From NCBI RefSeq assembly GCF_003583985.1, contig NZ_QXML01000004.1, forward strand, positions 310,001 through 374,000: a DNA stretch of 64,000 bases, read 5' to 3'. Made by a program: the position numbers and the translations under genes. The DNA comes from Algoriphagus lacus. Its GTDB lineage: Bacteria > Bacteroidota > Bacteroidia > Cytophagales > Cyclobacteriaceae. A model generated the notes under the pieces. That model was not told the origin of the DNA, searched no databases, and saw nothing but the letters and a program-made list of their open reading frames with translations. Position 1 is the stretch's first letter; each line of letters starts with the position of its first letter. Of the stretch, positions 52,708-63,027 are shown one piece after another.

Positions 52708-53868
52708 TCACTGCCCTTTCCCTTCGTATAGATCATACTTCAAAAGTCGGCAATCGATCGTTCCATTCCAGAATTCAATTCTTCGACTGGCCTTCAGGCC
52801 GACTTTTTTAGCGAGATCCATATTCCCGGTAAAAATATAGCCCCGATAGCCGGCACATTTTTGCTTCATAAAGTCCCCAATCCGCTTATAAGTCTCCTCC
52901 AGTTCAGTCAAATCTCCCAATCGCTCCCCATATTCAGGATTGAACATAATCACACCTCGAGGTCGCTCGGGAATCTTCGTTTCGGCAAAATCACACACTT
53001 GAAACTCGATCATGTGATCCACTCCGGCAAAGGCAGCATTTTCTTTGGCAAAAGAAATCGCCTGCAGCGAAATATCCGAAGCGATGATTTTCACCTCGGT
53101 TGCCTCTACGATTTTGTTTTCCAGCTTTTTCTTTTTGGCTAAAAAAGCCTCCGGATTATATCCTAAAATATGCTGGAAGGAATAATGGTCTCGATACAAT
53201 CCAGGATAACGCTTGGTTGCCATCAGGGCAGCTTCTATGGCTAGAGTTCCCGAACCACACATGGGATTGATAAACGGCACTCGGGTATTCCACTCGGTTG
53301 CATAAATGGTCGCTGCTGCCAGGGCTTCCATCATGGGTGCTTTTCCGGGAATCTTTCGAAAGCCATGCTTAGCCAGGGTTTCCCCTGAGGTATTAAGGTA
53401 GACAATGGCTTGAGTTTCCTTCCAATACACCTGAATTACCAATCCATCAAAATCAGACCCAGAATCGGGTCTCCTTCCTTTTAGCTCGCGAAAGCGATCC
53501 ACTATGGCATCTTTCACTTTCACGTTGACAATCAATGGTGTAGTGATGGATTCATTTTCAGCCACAGAGTTGACAGAAAAGTAACCATCCACATCCAGGT
53601 ACTCCTCCCAGGGGATGGATTTGAATCGACGGTAGATATCATCGGCATTCCTCAGGTAAAAAGACTTAAGCTCATACAGCACGTGGGAGGCCGTGCGTAA
53701 GTGGAGATTGAGGTCCATGCAATCTTCCAAAGAAGCAACCAATTCAATCCCAGTACGGGTAACTTCCTTAGGTACAAATCCCAATTCCCTCACTTCGTGC
53801 TCCAGATAGCTGACCGAGCGGTCTTTACAAGTGATAAAAACTTTTCCTTTTTGGTTAAAATCAAGCAT
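52708..53868 (-). CDS. THUMP-domain class I RNA methyltransferase (RlmL/TrmN-like)
   Basis: 386 residues when started at the ATG at 53868 (MLDFNQKGKVFITCKD); the longer frame start at 53946 adds 26 unlike residues. The N-terminal THUMP region precedes a Rossmann methyltransferase with PFINPMCGSGTLAIEAALMA. The catalytic tetrapeptide reads NPEY in FNPEYGERLGD, where the family usually has NPPY. It probably makes m2G in 23S rRNA or tRNA. Confidence 0.88.
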   Translation of the reverse strand: MLDFNQKGKVFITCKDRSVSYLEHEVRELGFVPKEVTRTGIELVASLEDCMDLNLHLRTASHVLYELKSFYLRNADDIYRRFKSIPWEEYLDVDGYFSVNSVAENESITTPLIVNVKVKDAIVDRFRELKGRRPDSGSDFDGLVIQVYWKETQAIVYLNTSGETLAKHGFRKIPGKAPMMEALAAATIYATEWNTRVPFINPMCGSGTLAIEAALMATKRYPGLYRDHYSFQHILGYNPEAFLAKKKKLENKIVEATEVKIIASDISLQAISFAKENAAFAGVDHMIEFQVCDFAETKIPERPRGVIMFNPEYGERLGDLTELEETYKRIGDFMKQKCAGYRGYIFTGNMDLAKKVGLKASRRIEFWNGTIDCRLLKYDLYEGKGQ

Positions 53869-53951
53869 GCGCAAAAGTAAGAAAGAGAAATAGGAATCTC
53901 CTAGACACAAAAAAATACCTTGCCGCTCATCCAACAATCCCATCAAAAACT

Positions 53952-53968
53952 CGCAATCGTTTCCGTAA
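53952..53968. promoter_or_regulatory. LacI-type operator, copy 1 (CGCAATCGTTTCCGTAA)
   Basis: 17 bp located 74 bp before the keto-hydrolase start, identical to the copy before susC and related to the one between lacI and uxaC. The core approximates GGAAACGTTTCC, a typical LacI-family palindrome. A weak promoter-like TACTCTATTTCG follows at 53996-54007. Confidence 0.65.
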
Positions 53969-54041
53969 ATTGAAACTCAGCTACATTGTCCCACCTACTC
54001 TATTTCGTGAATTTTAAGCAATTCAATAAACCTACATTAAA

Positions 54042-55409
54042 ATGAAAATTAAACTTCTCGGCCTAATTGCGCTGATCCTTTGCACCCAAGCGATCCAAGC
54101 TCAAAATGGTAACTGGAAAAATCTCTTCAACGGAAAAGACCTCAGCGGCTGGAAAGCAGTAGCGGGTAAAGCCACGTTTGAAGTCAAAGATGGAGTAATC
54201 GAGGGAACAGCAGTCCACGGCACAGGAAACACCTTTTTGATCACCGAAGAGATGTACTCGGATTTCATTTTGGAGGTCGACCTCAAAATCAATCATATCT
54301 CTTCCAACAGCGGCATCATGGCTCGGGGACAGTTTGATCCTGCAGCCCGCAATGGTCAAGGCTTGGTATTTGGTTACCAGATCGAAGCTGACCCTACTCC
54401 TCGAGCTTGGTCAGGTGGAATCTATGACGAAGCCCGCAGAGGTTGGTTTTATCCGGTGGATTTGAATCCGGCTGCCAAGTCCGCTTTCAAAATGGGGGAA
54501 TGGAACACCTATCGAATCGAGGCTATTGGCAACACCATCAAAACCTGGGTCAACGGCCAGGAAGTGGCCTACTTTGTCGATGACATGGATTCTAAAGGAT
54601 TTATCGGATTGCAGGTTCACAGCATCCAAAACAAAGAAGATGAGGGAAGAAAAACCTATTTCCGAAACGTAAGAATACAGACCGAAAAGCTGAAACCAAC
54701 TCCTTTCAAGGGCGATGTATTTGTGGTAAGTACTTTGAAAAATGAATTGACAGACGAGGAAAAGAAAAACGGATGGAAGCTCCTGTTCAACGGTAAAAAC
54801 AGCGACGGCTGGAGAGGTGCACGGATGACCACCTTCCCTACCACCGGTTGGTCGGTAAAGGATGGAATCCTAACCATCGCCAAAACAGACGGAAGTGAAT
54901 CCCAAAATGCTGGAGACATCGTCACAACAGATAAATACAGCGCATTCGATTTGGCTTTTGATTTCAAAATCACTGAAGGGGCAAACAGCGGGGTGAAATA
55001 TTTTGTGACACTATCGGAAGGAAACACTGGTTCAGCCATAGGCTTGGAATACCAAATTCTCGATGATGTCAACCATCCTGATGCCAAGCAGGGCATCAAT
55101 GGCAACCGAACTTTGGCATCACTTTATGACTTGATCAAAGCCGATAAGCAGCCAAGATTTGTTAGAAAGCCAGGGGAATGGAACCAAGGCCGTATTGTCG
55201 TTTATCCAAACAATAAAGTGGAGCACTACATCAATGGAGTTAAAGTGGTGGAATACCAGAGAGGTTCCAAAGAATACCGCGACCTGGTTGCCATCAGCAA
55301 ATACAAGGTTTGGAAAGACTTCGGTGAGGCTGCCGAAGGACACATCCTGCTTCAGGATCACGGAGACGAAGTGAGCTTCAAAAACATCAAAATCAAGACG
55401 CTGAAATAA
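54042..55409 (+). CDS. Two-domain 3-keto-disaccharide hydrolase (DUF1080)
   Basis: 455 residues with a signal peptide ending IQAQN. Two concanavalin-like DUF1080 domains: about 24-215 (WKNLFNGKDLSGWKAV) and about 240-455 (GWKLLFNGKNSDGWRG). DUF1080 proteins hydrolyse glycosides after oxidation at C3 of the sugar. The two copies are diverged and may have different substrates. It is 11 bp before the Gfo/Idh/MocA oxidoreductase, which fits the oxidation step. Operator copy 1 lies upstream. Confidence 0.9.
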   Translation: MKIKLLGLIALILCTQAIQAQNGNWKNLFNGKDLSGWKAVAGKATFEVKDGVIEGTAVHGTGNTFLITEEMYSDFILEVDLKINHISSNSGIMARGQFDPAARNGQGLVFGYQIEADPTPRAWSGGIYDEARRGWFYPVDLNPAAKSAFKMGEWNTYRIEAIGNTIKTWVNGQEVAYFVDDMDSKGFIGLQVHSIQNKEDEGRKTYFRNVRIQTEKLKPTPFKGDVFVVSTLKNELTDEEKKNGWKLLFNGKNSDGWRGARMTTFPTTGWSVKDGILTIAKTDGSESQNAGDIVTTDKYSAFDLAFDFKITEGANSGVKYFVTLSEGNTGSAIGLEYQILDDVNHPDAKQGINGNRTLASLYDLIKADKQPRFVRKPGEWNQGRIVVYPNNKVEHYINGVKVVEYQRGSKEYRDLVAISKYKVWKDFGEAAEGHILLQDHGDEVSFKNIKIKTLK

Positions 55410-55420
55410 TCCCCAATGCC

Positions 55421-56770
55421 ATGAGCAAGCAAAATAGAAGAGAATTTATCAAGAAAAGCACAGCTGCCACACTAGGGCTCTCGGCCTTGGGCGCAGTTGG
55501 ATTTTCCGCAAAATCCTATGGTAGAATCCTGGGAGCAAACGAGCGTTTGAATGTCGCCATCGCAGGATTGGGAAGAAGATTGGGCGCATTTTATGAACCT
55601 ATCGGATTGGAATCCAGTAATGTGAACCTGCTCTACCTCTGCGATGCCATGCAATCGCAGATGCCTAAAGCTGCCAAGAACTTTGAGAAATACATCAGCT
55701 ATGCCCCAAAGCTGGAGCAAAACATCCTCAAAGTCCTTGATGACAAGGAATTGGATGTCCTGATCAATGCCACGCCGGATCATTGGCATGCTCCGGGTAC
55801 CTGGCTGGCTTTGGAAAGAGGAAAACACGTATACGTAGAAAAACCCTGCTCCCATAATCCTCGAGAAGGGGAACTGCTCATCGCGCTGCAAAAGAAATAC
55901 AACAAAGTAGTTCAAATGGGAAACCAACAGCGCTCTGCTCCTGAAAGCCGGGAAATCATCGCGGCAATCCATAATGGTGCTATTGGAAAAGCCTATATGG
56001 CCAAAGCATTCTACAGCAATAATCGCGGGGCAGTTCCAAACCCAGTCCAGCAAGCAGTTCCTGCTGGGTTGGATTGGGAACTGTTTCAGGGTCCTGCTCC
56101 AAGAAAACCGTATATGCACGACACTTGGGATTACAACTGGCATTGGTACGGTTGGGATTACGGCACTGCCGAAACCGGAAACAATGCCACCCATGAACTG
56201 GATGTAGCCCGATGGGCCCTTCAAGTGGATTATCCTTCTGAAGTGATGGTGGTTTCAGGCAAAATGCACTATCCGGAAGATGGCTGGACGATGTATGATA
56301 CAATGGATGCTACCTTCAAATTTGGTGACAATAAGGTCATCCAATGGGACGGAAAGAGTCGGAATAATTACAAAACATATGGCTCGGACCGTGGCACAAT
56401 TATCTATGGTACCGAAGGTTCTGTCTATGTTGATCGAGGTGGTTATAAACAGTTTGACCGAACCGGCAAAGAGATCAAGTCCAACTTGGCCAAAAACAAT
56501 GAAGGCGGTACTGTCCTCGGCGGTGGTGGAGACATGAGTACCACCCACGTTGTAAATTTCTTCAACGCCGTCAGAGGAAAGGAAAAGCAAAACTCCAACA
56601 TTGAAGAAGGAGCCGTATCCACCCTACTTTGCCACTTGGCCAATATCAGCAGCCGAACCGGTGAGACATTGATCTGTGATCCAAAAAATGGACACATCAC
56701 CAATTCTCAAAAAGCAATGGCTCTATGGACCCGGGAATATGAGAAAGGCTGGGAACCGCCAAAAATCTAA
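55421..56770 (+). CDS. Tat-exported Gfo/Idh/MocA-family oxidoreductase
   Basis: 449 residues. A twin-arginine signal (RREFIKKSTAATLGLSALG) is followed by the Rossmann domain LNVAIAGLGRRLGAFYEPIG and the family motifs EKPCSHNPREGELLI and MGNQQRS. Such enzymes oxidise sugars with NAD(P)H; a Tat signal suggests the cofactor is bound before export. Paired with DUF1080, a role in making 3-keto sugars is inferred. Ended by a terminator. Confidence 0.92.
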   Translation: MSKQNRREFIKKSTAATLGLSALGAVGFSAKSYGRILGANERLNVAIAGLGRRLGAFYEPIGLESSNVNLLYLCDAMQSQMPKAAKNFEKYISYAPKLEQNILKVLDDKELDVLINATPDHWHAPGTWLALERGKHVYVEKPCSHNPREGELLIALQKKYNKVVQMGNQQRSAPESREIIAAIHNGAIGKAYMAKAFYSNNRGAVPNPVQQAVPAGLDWELFQGPAPRKPYMHDTWDYNWHWYGWDYGTAETGNNATHELDVARWALQVDYPSEVMVVSGKMHYPEDGWTMYDTMDATFKFGDNKVIQWDGKSRNNYKTYGSDRGTIIYGTEGSVYVDRGGYKQFDRTGKEIKSNLAKNNEGGTVLGGGGDMSTTHVVNFFNAVRGKEKQNSNIEEGAVSTLLCHLANISSRTGETLICDPKNGHITNSQKAMALWTREYEKGWEPPKI

Positions 56771-56790
56771 TGGTATTTATGAGTTGATCT

Positions 56791-56824
56791 AAAACCTGCT
56801 TTCGAATTTAAAGCAGGTTTTTTT
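56791..56824 (+). terminator. Intrinsic terminator after the Gfo/Idh/MocA gene
   Basis: Stem AAAACCTGCTTT with AAAGCAGGTTTT, then more T's. Confidence 0.85.
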
Positions 56825-56976
56825 ATTATATCCATAAGATTTATTTATGATCACAAGATTTAAAATAAAAATCCGTCAAGGATTTGGAACTGAAATTATC
56901 AAACTGTCAACAAACAGATAGTTTTTAGGTAGAGTATAAAAACCAAAGCTTATTTCGAAATGTGAAAAAATTTACC

Positions 56977-56993
56977 CGCAATCGTTTCCGTAA
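56977..56993. promoter_or_regulatory. LacI-type operator, copy 2, upstream of susC
   Basis: Identical in 17 bases to copy 1. It lies about 150 bp before the susC start. A promoter-like TTG-N20-TACCTTTT (about 57012-57042) follows it. The remaining sequence of the 369-bp gap (56771-57139) is AT-rich leader with no gene. Confidence 0.65.
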
Positions 56994-57139
56994 TTACGCT
57001 TAAGCAAGAATTGAAGATTCCTGACCTTCTATCTACCTTTTACACATGGAATTCATCAAATTTTTCCATTCATCAACATAGAGTGATGAATACTTAAAAC
57101 ATGAACCAATTCTATCTATTAACAATAATCCCTATAACT

Positions 57140-60100
57140 ATGCGTACAAAATTTTACACTTACCTGTCGGTGGTGTTGATGGTATTGCTTAGCGCAGGCC
57201 TTGCGAAAGCGCAGGATGTGCAAGTGACTGGGACCGTTTCGGATGAAACAGGATCGCCCCTACCGGGTGTGACCATTCTCCTAAAAGGTTCCACCAAAGG
57301 TACCACTACTGATTTGGATGGAAAATATTCCATCTCTGGTCCAGCCAATGGAGTGCTGGTCTTTTCATTTATCGGTTATACCACAATAGAGGAAACAATC
57401 GGTAATAGAAGTATTATTGATGCAGCTCTTTCTCCAGACCTCTCGGAACTTGATGAGGTGGTGGTAGTGGGCTATGGTACCGTGAAGAAAAGCCAGCTTA
57501 CGGGCGCAATATCCTCTGTGGGTACTAAAGAAATCCAGGAACTTCCGATTACAGATGCCAGACAAGCATTGCAAGGACGTGCGGCAGGTGTCGATGTGAC
57601 TCAGGCTGGTTCAAAGCCAGGTGCAGCTCCTCAAGTTCGAATTCGTGGACGTAGATCATTCAACGCTTCAAATGAACCTCTCTATGTAGTGGACGGAATC
57701 CCTACGGTAGGTGGTCTTGAAGACATCAACCCACAGGACATCACTTCTATGGAAGTGTTGAAAGATGCCTCGGCTACAGCTATCTATGGTTCCAGAGGTG
57801 CAAACGGGGTAGTTTTGATCACCACCAAAAGAGGTAACGTGGGCAAAACCATTGTTTCCTTGGACTCCTATTATGGTGTCAACCAAGAACTAGGACAAAT
57901 TGAGGTATTTGACGGTCCTCAATTTGCCGAATATAAAAGAGAATCAAGACGCACCACCGGTGCATATCCAGAAGGCCCAGCAACTCCAGCTGCTGATGCA
58001 AAAATCTTTGAACCTGTTGAACTGGAAAGCATCGAATTGGGCAGAAGCACAGACTACGTTGGAGGATTAATCCGTCAGGGTAATATCCAAAGCCATCAAA
58101 TCGGTGTAAGTGGCGGTAACGAAAAGACTACCTTCTTTGTCTCAGGTAATTATTTCAAAGATTTAGGTATCATCTACAACCAAGATTTCTCACGGTATAC
58201 CTTTCGAATCAATTTGGACCACCAAATCAACAAAAAGGTAAAGATTGGTACCTCCACGCTGTTTACCTACAGTGAACGAAATGGAGAAAACTTCAATCCA
58301 CTAGGTGGAGCTCTCCAAGAAAATCCTCTCGGAAAACCTTACGATGATGAGGGGAACTTGATTTTCACGCCAACCAATGACGGTTTGAGAACCAATCCGT
58401 TTGCCGAAATCATCCCTGGTGCACAGGTTGATGAAACATTCCGATATCGTATTTTCAATAGTATCTTCCTAAACTGGGAGATTACCAAGGGTCTTACTTA
58501 TCGATTTGTATTTGGACCTGATCTTAATGTCCGTAGAAACGGTCGATTTACCGGATCACAGACTAATGCCAGACGAGGCGGACCTCCAACGGGAAGTGTA
58601 GACGATCGATTCAACTTCAACTATACCGTTGAAAACATCTTGACCTACACCAAAACATTGGGTCAGGTTCACAACCTTAAAGTTGACTTATTGCAGTCCT
58701 TTCAAAAAGATCGGTTTGAGCAGTCCACAATAAGCGTTCAGGGAATCCCTGCCCCATCTCAGCTCTACCATAGACTGGGCGATGCTTCCCAAATTACAGG
58801 CGCCAATACCAACTTGGTGGAATGGTCACTCCTTTCGTACATGGCCCGTGTCAACTATGACTTCAAAGGAAAATACCTGTTGACCGGTACCATCCGTTCG
58901 GACGGTAGCTCCCGATTTGGTGAAAACAACAAATTCGGCTTCTTCCCTTCAGTAGCTTTTGGTTGGAATGTTCATCAGGAAGATTTCCTGAAATCCTCTT
59001 CTTGGATCAATCAGTTGAAGTTTAGGGTCAGCTATGGGTCCATTGGTAACCAGGCGATCACTCCTTATCAGACGCAGGCTTTGCTAGGTCGAACAAGCTA
59101 CGCATGGGACAATACAGCGGCATTCGGCTATCGTCCAAATACCATCGGAAATCCAGACTTGAGATGGGAAACCTCTACTACATTTAATACCGGTATTGAT
59201 TTCTCAATCTTCAAGGACCGTGTTTTCGGTACTTTGGAATATTATATCACAAATACCTCTGACCTATTGGCTCCTCAGCCACTTCCTAACTCCACAGGAT
59301 TTGGAGGATTCACCACCAATATTGGAGAAACTCAAAACAGAGGTATTGAATTTACCCTCTCTACTCTCAACATAGAAAAAGGAGATTTCTCTTGGTCAAC
59401 GGATTTGTTATTCACCAGAAACAGGGAAGAAATCATTTCCTTGCCAAATGGAGACGACATTGCTGCAGGTCGATTTATCGGTCAGCCTTTGACTGTGTTT
59501 TATGATTGGAATAAACTTGGAATCTGGCAGACTTCAGAGAAAGATATCGCTGCTGGTTTTGGGGATAAGCCCGGAGAAATCAAAATTCAGGACACCAATG
59601 GTGACAACCGAATCAATTCCCTGGATCGTATCATCCTAGGATCAGCTGTTCCTGACTTCTCCATGGGTATGACCAATCGATTCAATTACAAAGGTTTTGA
59701 TTTCTCCTTCTTCATTTTTGCACGGGTTGGCTCAATGATCCGAAGTGCATTCCATGATAACTTCAACACGCTGTTTGGAAGATACAATAACCTAGCCGTG
59801 GACTATTGGACTCCTAATAATCCAACCAATGCTTACCCAAGACCAAACCAAAATCAGGAATTCCCTAAGTATTCCAGCTCTATGTCTTACTTCAACGGAA
59901 CGTTCCTGAAAGTAAGAAACATCAATCTGGGATATACCTTCGGGTCGAACGTATTGGAAAAAATCGGTCTAAGCAGTCTACGCCTTTACACCAGCATTCA
60001 GAATCCTTTCATATTCTCAGAATACAGAAAAGTTCACAAAGGAATCGATCCTGAAGTATTTATCGACGGTGAACAAGGTGTAGAAGGTGGTGTGGTCAAC

Positions 60101-60157
60101 TCCAACGTGACACCTCCGGTTGTGCAGTACACCTTTGGAATCAGTGCTAAATTTTAA
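57140..60157 (+). CDS. susC: SusC/RagA-family TonB-linked outer membrane protein
   Basis: 1005 residues from the ATG at 57140 (MRTKFYTYL), which opens a signal peptide ending GLAKAQ; the longer frame start at 57101 adds 13 residues. A carboxypeptidase-D-like regulatory domain (GTVSDETGSPLPGVTILLKG...), the plug (YVVDGIPTV, DATAIYGSRGANGVVLITTKRG) and the barrel are all present. It imports oligosaccharides with the SusD partner. First gene of the susCD pair under operator copy 2. Confidence 0.96.
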   Translation: MRTKFYTYLSVVLMVLLSAGLAKAQDVQVTGTVSDETGSPLPGVTILLKGSTKGTTTDLDGKYSISGPANGVLVFSFIGYTTIEETIGNRSIIDAALSPDLSELDEVVVVGYGTVKKSQLTGAISSVGTKEIQELPITDARQALQGRAAGVDVTQAGSKPGAAPQVRIRGRRSFNASNEPLYVVDGIPTVGGLEDINPQDITSMEVLKDASATAIYGSRGANGVVLITTKRGNVGKTIVSLDSYYGVNQELGQIEVFDGPQFAEYKRESRRTTGAYPEGPATPAADAKIFEPVELESIELGRSTDYVGGLIRQGNIQSHQIGVSGGNEKTTFFVSGNYFKDLGIIYNQDFSRYTFRINLDHQINKKVKIGTSTLFTYSERNGENFNPLGGALQENPLGKPYDDEGNLIFTPTNDGLRTNPFAEIIPGAQVDETFRYRIFNSIFLNWEITKGLTYRFVFGPDLNVRRNGRFTGSQTNARRGGPPTGSVDDRFNFNYTVENILTYTKTLGQVHNLKVDLLQSFQKDRFEQSTISVQGIPAPSQLYHRLGDASQITGANTNLVEWSLLSYMARVNYDFKGKYLLTGTIRSDGSSRFGENNKFGFFPSVAFGWNVHQEDFLKSSSWINQLKFRVSYGSIGNQAITPYQTQALLGRTSYAWDNTAAFGYRPNTIGNPDLRWETSTTFNTGIDFSIFKDRVFGTLEYYITNTSDLLAPQPLPNSTGFGGFTTNIGETQNRGIEFTLSTLNIEKGDFSWSTDLLFTRNREEIISLPNGDDIAAGRFIGQPLTVFYDWNKLGIWQTSEKDIAAGFGDKPGEIKIQDTNGDNRINSLDRIILGSAVPDFSMGMTNRFNYKGFDFSFFIFARVGSMIRSAFHDNFNTLFGRYNNLAVDYWTPNNPTNAYPRPNQNQEFPKYSSSMSYFNGTFLKVRNINLGYTFGSNVLEKIGLSSLRLYTSIQNPFIFSEYRKVHKGIDPEVFIDGEQGVEGGVVNSNVTPPVVQYTFGISAKF

Positions 60158-60174
60158 TCCAAAAGAATTAAAAA

Positions 60175-61851
60175 ATGAAAAATATATCATTTCATAACCA
60201 ATTTAAGACTTGGCTCAAATCCGGGTTGATGGTCATGGGCCTTAGCATGGCAGTGTCTTGCCAGGATATGTTGGAGGAGGATGTGATCTCCCAGATCGGT
60301 AGTGAATACATGAATACCCCCAAAGGGATCGATGATGCTGTGAGCGCTGCCTATAGCACCATGAGATCTTGGTATGGCACCGAGCGTGGAAATAACCTCT
60401 CTGAATTTGGGACAGACATCTATACCAATGGTGCTGATGGATCTTTTAAGTTCATGAATACCTACACCAACCAATTTGATTCTCAAAATTCTTCAGTTCG
60501 AGAACTTTGGGATGAATTTTACAGGGGTATTAATGCTTGTAATGCAGTTATCGACAGAGCTCCAAACGTAGATGGAATCACCGATGCGGTAAGAAAACAA
60601 CGAATCGCAGAAGCTAAATTCATTCGAGCTCACCACTATTTTCTGATGGTGCAGTTGTTTGGTCCTGTAGAGTTAAGATTGACAGAAACCGTAGTTCCTA
60701 CCAACGAAGTATCCCGAACTCCTGAATCTGAGATCTATGCTTCCATTATTAAGGACCTTACTGAAGCGATACCTGATTTGGAAGCTAAAAAAGCTTCTTC
60801 TCAATACGGAAGAGCGACCAAACCTGCAGCTGAGCACCTATTGGCCAGAGTTTACATCACCAAAGGAACTTCTTCTTCTAAAGCAAGTGATGATTTCGCC
60901 AAGGCTGAGCCCCTGCTTAAAAGTGTAATTGCTAATTACGGCTTCCGTCTATTACCGGATTTTGCATCTGTACACGCATTCGGTAATGAAATCAACGACG
61001 AAGTCATTTGGTCGATCCAGTATACCCGTGATCCACTCACCAATGGGGGAGGAAATAATGCTCACGTGTTTTTCCTAATGGAGTACGACACCCAATCCGG
61101 AATGCGTCGTGACACCCAAAACGGAAGACCTTTCAAGAGATACCGACCAACAGTTTATACCTTGGACAAGGTGTTTTCCAATAGAGAAAATGACAGCAGA
61201 TACAAAAAGACGTTCATTGATGTCTATTTCTCCAATCGGCCAGGCACATACAATACTTCCTTCGACACTTCCAAACCCTCTGTAACCTTTGCAGCAGGTG
61301 ATACCGCTATCTTCATCCCCGGGTTTGAAATGTCAACCGCCGACCGCGCTAAGAAAAAGTATCAGGTGCTAGTTCCAAGTCGATATGATGAAAAACTATT
61401 CCCAGGATTGAAAAAACACCTTGATCCAGGAAGAGCAGATTTGACTCAATTCGAGGGTGGAAGAGATTACATTGCGTTCAGACTTGCTGATACTTACCTA
61501 TTACTCGCTGAGTCTCTGTTTCGGCAGGGAAAAATTGCAGAAGCTACAACTGCAATTAATGCCGTGAGAAGAAGAGCAGCCTTCCCTGGAAAAGAGAATG
61601 CCATGGAAATTACGCAAGCTCAAATGACTTTCGAGTTCTTGACAGAGGAAAGAGCACGTGAACTCATTGGAGAGCAAACTCGCTGGCTTGATTTGAAGAG
61701 ATGGGGAATTTTGATCGAACGCGTTAAGCTTTACAATCCGCAGGGCGCGCCTAACATCAAGGATTTCCATGTGCTGAGACCAATTCCACAGAATCAGATT
61801 GACAGGGCAAAAGGAGGAGCAAGTGCCTTCCCTCAGAATACCGGCTACTAA
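60175..61851 (+). CDS. susD: SusD/RagB-family glycan-binding lipoprotein
   Basis: 558 residues with lipobox AVSC. The SusD core has NACNAVIDRAPNVDGITD, EAKFIRAHHYFLMVQLFGPVELR, and the C-terminal LIGEQTRWLDLKRWGILIER. It captures the glycan for the SusC pore. 17 bp after susC. Confidence 0.96.
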   Translation: MKNISFHNQFKTWLKSGLMVMGLSMAVSCQDMLEEDVISQIGSEYMNTPKGIDDAVSAAYSTMRSWYGTERGNNLSEFGTDIYTNGADGSFKFMNTYTNQFDSQNSSVRELWDEFYRGINACNAVIDRAPNVDGITDAVRKQRIAEAKFIRAHHYFLMVQLFGPVELRLTETVVPTNEVSRTPESEIYASIIKDLTEAIPDLEAKKASSQYGRATKPAAEHLLARVYITKGTSSSKASDDFAKAEPLLKSVIANYGFRLLPDFASVHAFGNEINDEVIWSIQYTRDPLTNGGGNNAHVFFLMEYDTQSGMRRDTQNGRPFKRYRPTVYTLDKVFSNRENDSRYKKTFIDVYFSNRPGTYNTSFDTSKPSVTFAAGDTAIFIPGFEMSTADRAKKKYQVLVPSRYDEKLFPGLKKHLDPGRADLTQFEGGRDYIAFRLADTYLLLAESLFRQGKIAEATTAINAVRRRAAFPGKENAMEITQAQMTFEFLTEERARELIGEQTRWLDLKRWGILIERVKLYNPQGAPNIKDFHVLRPIPQNQIDRAKGGASAFPQNTGY

Positions 61852-61872
61852 GCTAAGATGACCTATAAAAAG

Positions 61873-61906
61873 AAAACGGCCCCGAAATTCGGGGCCGTTT
61901 TTCTTT
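61873..61906. terminator. Bidirectional terminator after susD
   Basis: Stem AAAACGGCCCCGAA with TTCGGGGCCGTTTT and a single-base loop, then T's. It also ends the convergent lacI gene, whose stop is at 61927. Confidence 0.88.
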
Positions 61907-61926
61907 AATTAAGAAAACCAAACAAA

Positions 61927-62952
61927 TTATACTGCAATAGTGGAAGATCTGATCGTGATTTTTGACGGAATGCTTATTACCTGATTTGGAAGGTCAGGTT
62001 GACGTGGTTTTGTCAGTTTCTTAATTAACATTTTTGCACATTCCTCCCCGATCGAGAAGGCCGGCTGGGTAATGGTTGTCAGTGAAGGGGTGAGCAATCC
62101 TGCAATGCTCAGGTTGGAAAAGAAACTGATGATTTTTAAATCCTCAGGGATTTTGATATCTGTTCGTTTTACAGCGTGATAGGTGGCCAAAGCCAATTTT
62201 TCCACGGAAGAAACAATACCATCCGGGCGCTCTTTGGAAAGGAGCATATTTCGAATGGCCTCAATATTCTTTTCTTCTTCATGCGCACAGGTAATATGCA
62301 AGGAAGGTTCCGGAGAAAGTCCTGCCGATTTCAACGCATCCAAATATCCTCTGTACCGCTCTTTGGTAATGGACAATTCCTTGGAAAGCATCAGAAAAGC
62401 AATCTTTCTGCACCCCTGCTGAATCAGGTGCTTTGTTCCTTCAAATGAACTTTCATAATCGTTGGTAATGAACTTGGTAGTGGGAATATCCGGGCAAATC
62501 CGGTCAAAGAATACCAATGGGAATCCCCGGTCATGCAGACGGGTCAAGTGAGAAATATCGCTAGTTTGGCTGGAAACAGACATTACAATGGCGTCTGCCC
62601 TTCCATTCATGAGCAAGTTGACAATTTTCTTTTCCCGCTCCACATCCTCATGAGTGCTATAGACCAAGAGATGGTAGCCATGCTGCTGGGTGACTTCTTC
62701 GATTCCGTCAATTACTTTAGCGAAAAAACTGCTCATCCGCTCCGGCATTACCACCGCAATGGTCTTGCTTTTGTTTTCTCTAAGGCTTCTGGCAAATGGA
62801 TTGGGCTGGTAGTTGAGCTTTTCGGCCATGCTTACGACCTTCTTTTTTGTCTCTTCACTAATCTCGTAGCTATCATTCAGCGCCCTCGAAACGGTTGAGG
62901 GGGAAAGCTTCAGTTCAGCTGCAAGCTCTTTCAAATTCACTCCGGCACTCAT
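61927..62952 (-). CDS. LacI-family transcriptional regulator
   Basis: 341 residues. N-terminal HTH VNLKELAAELKLSPSTVSRALNDSYEIS, then a periplasmic-binding-protein-like sensor domain with typical AIVMSVSSQTSDISHLTRLHDRGFPLVFFD. It is divergent from uxaC, with operator copy 3 between. Its ligand is probably a uronate or glycan breakdown product. Likely regulator of the susCD, keto-hydrolase and uxaC units. Confidence 0.93.
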   Translation of the reverse strand: MSAGVNLKELAAELKLSPSTVSRALNDSYEISEETKKKVVSMAEKLNYQPNPFARSLRENKSKTIAVVMPERMSSFFAKVIDGIEEVTQQHGYHLLVYSTHEDVEREKKIVNLLMNGRADAIVMSVSSQTSDISHLTRLHDRGFPLVFFDRICPDIPTTKFITNDYESSFEGTKHLIQQGCRKIAFLMLSKELSITKERYRGYLDALKSAGLSPEPSLHITCAHEEEKNIEAIRNMLLSKERPDGIVSSVEKLALATYHAVKRTDIKIPEDLKIISFFSNLSIAGLLTPSLTTITQPAFSIGEECAKMLIKKLTKPRQPDLPNQVISIPSKITIRSSTIAV

Positions 62953-63027
62953 AGATTATCAGGGTTAATTGGGCTAAAAATTGCTTCAATAAATTCAGCA
63001 GCCATAAATTAAGGAAATTATTCCACT

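Noticed and set aside
55472..56224. A 250-codon minus-strand open frame
   Set aside because: Antisense to the Gfo/Idh/MocA gene; composition typical of shadow frames.
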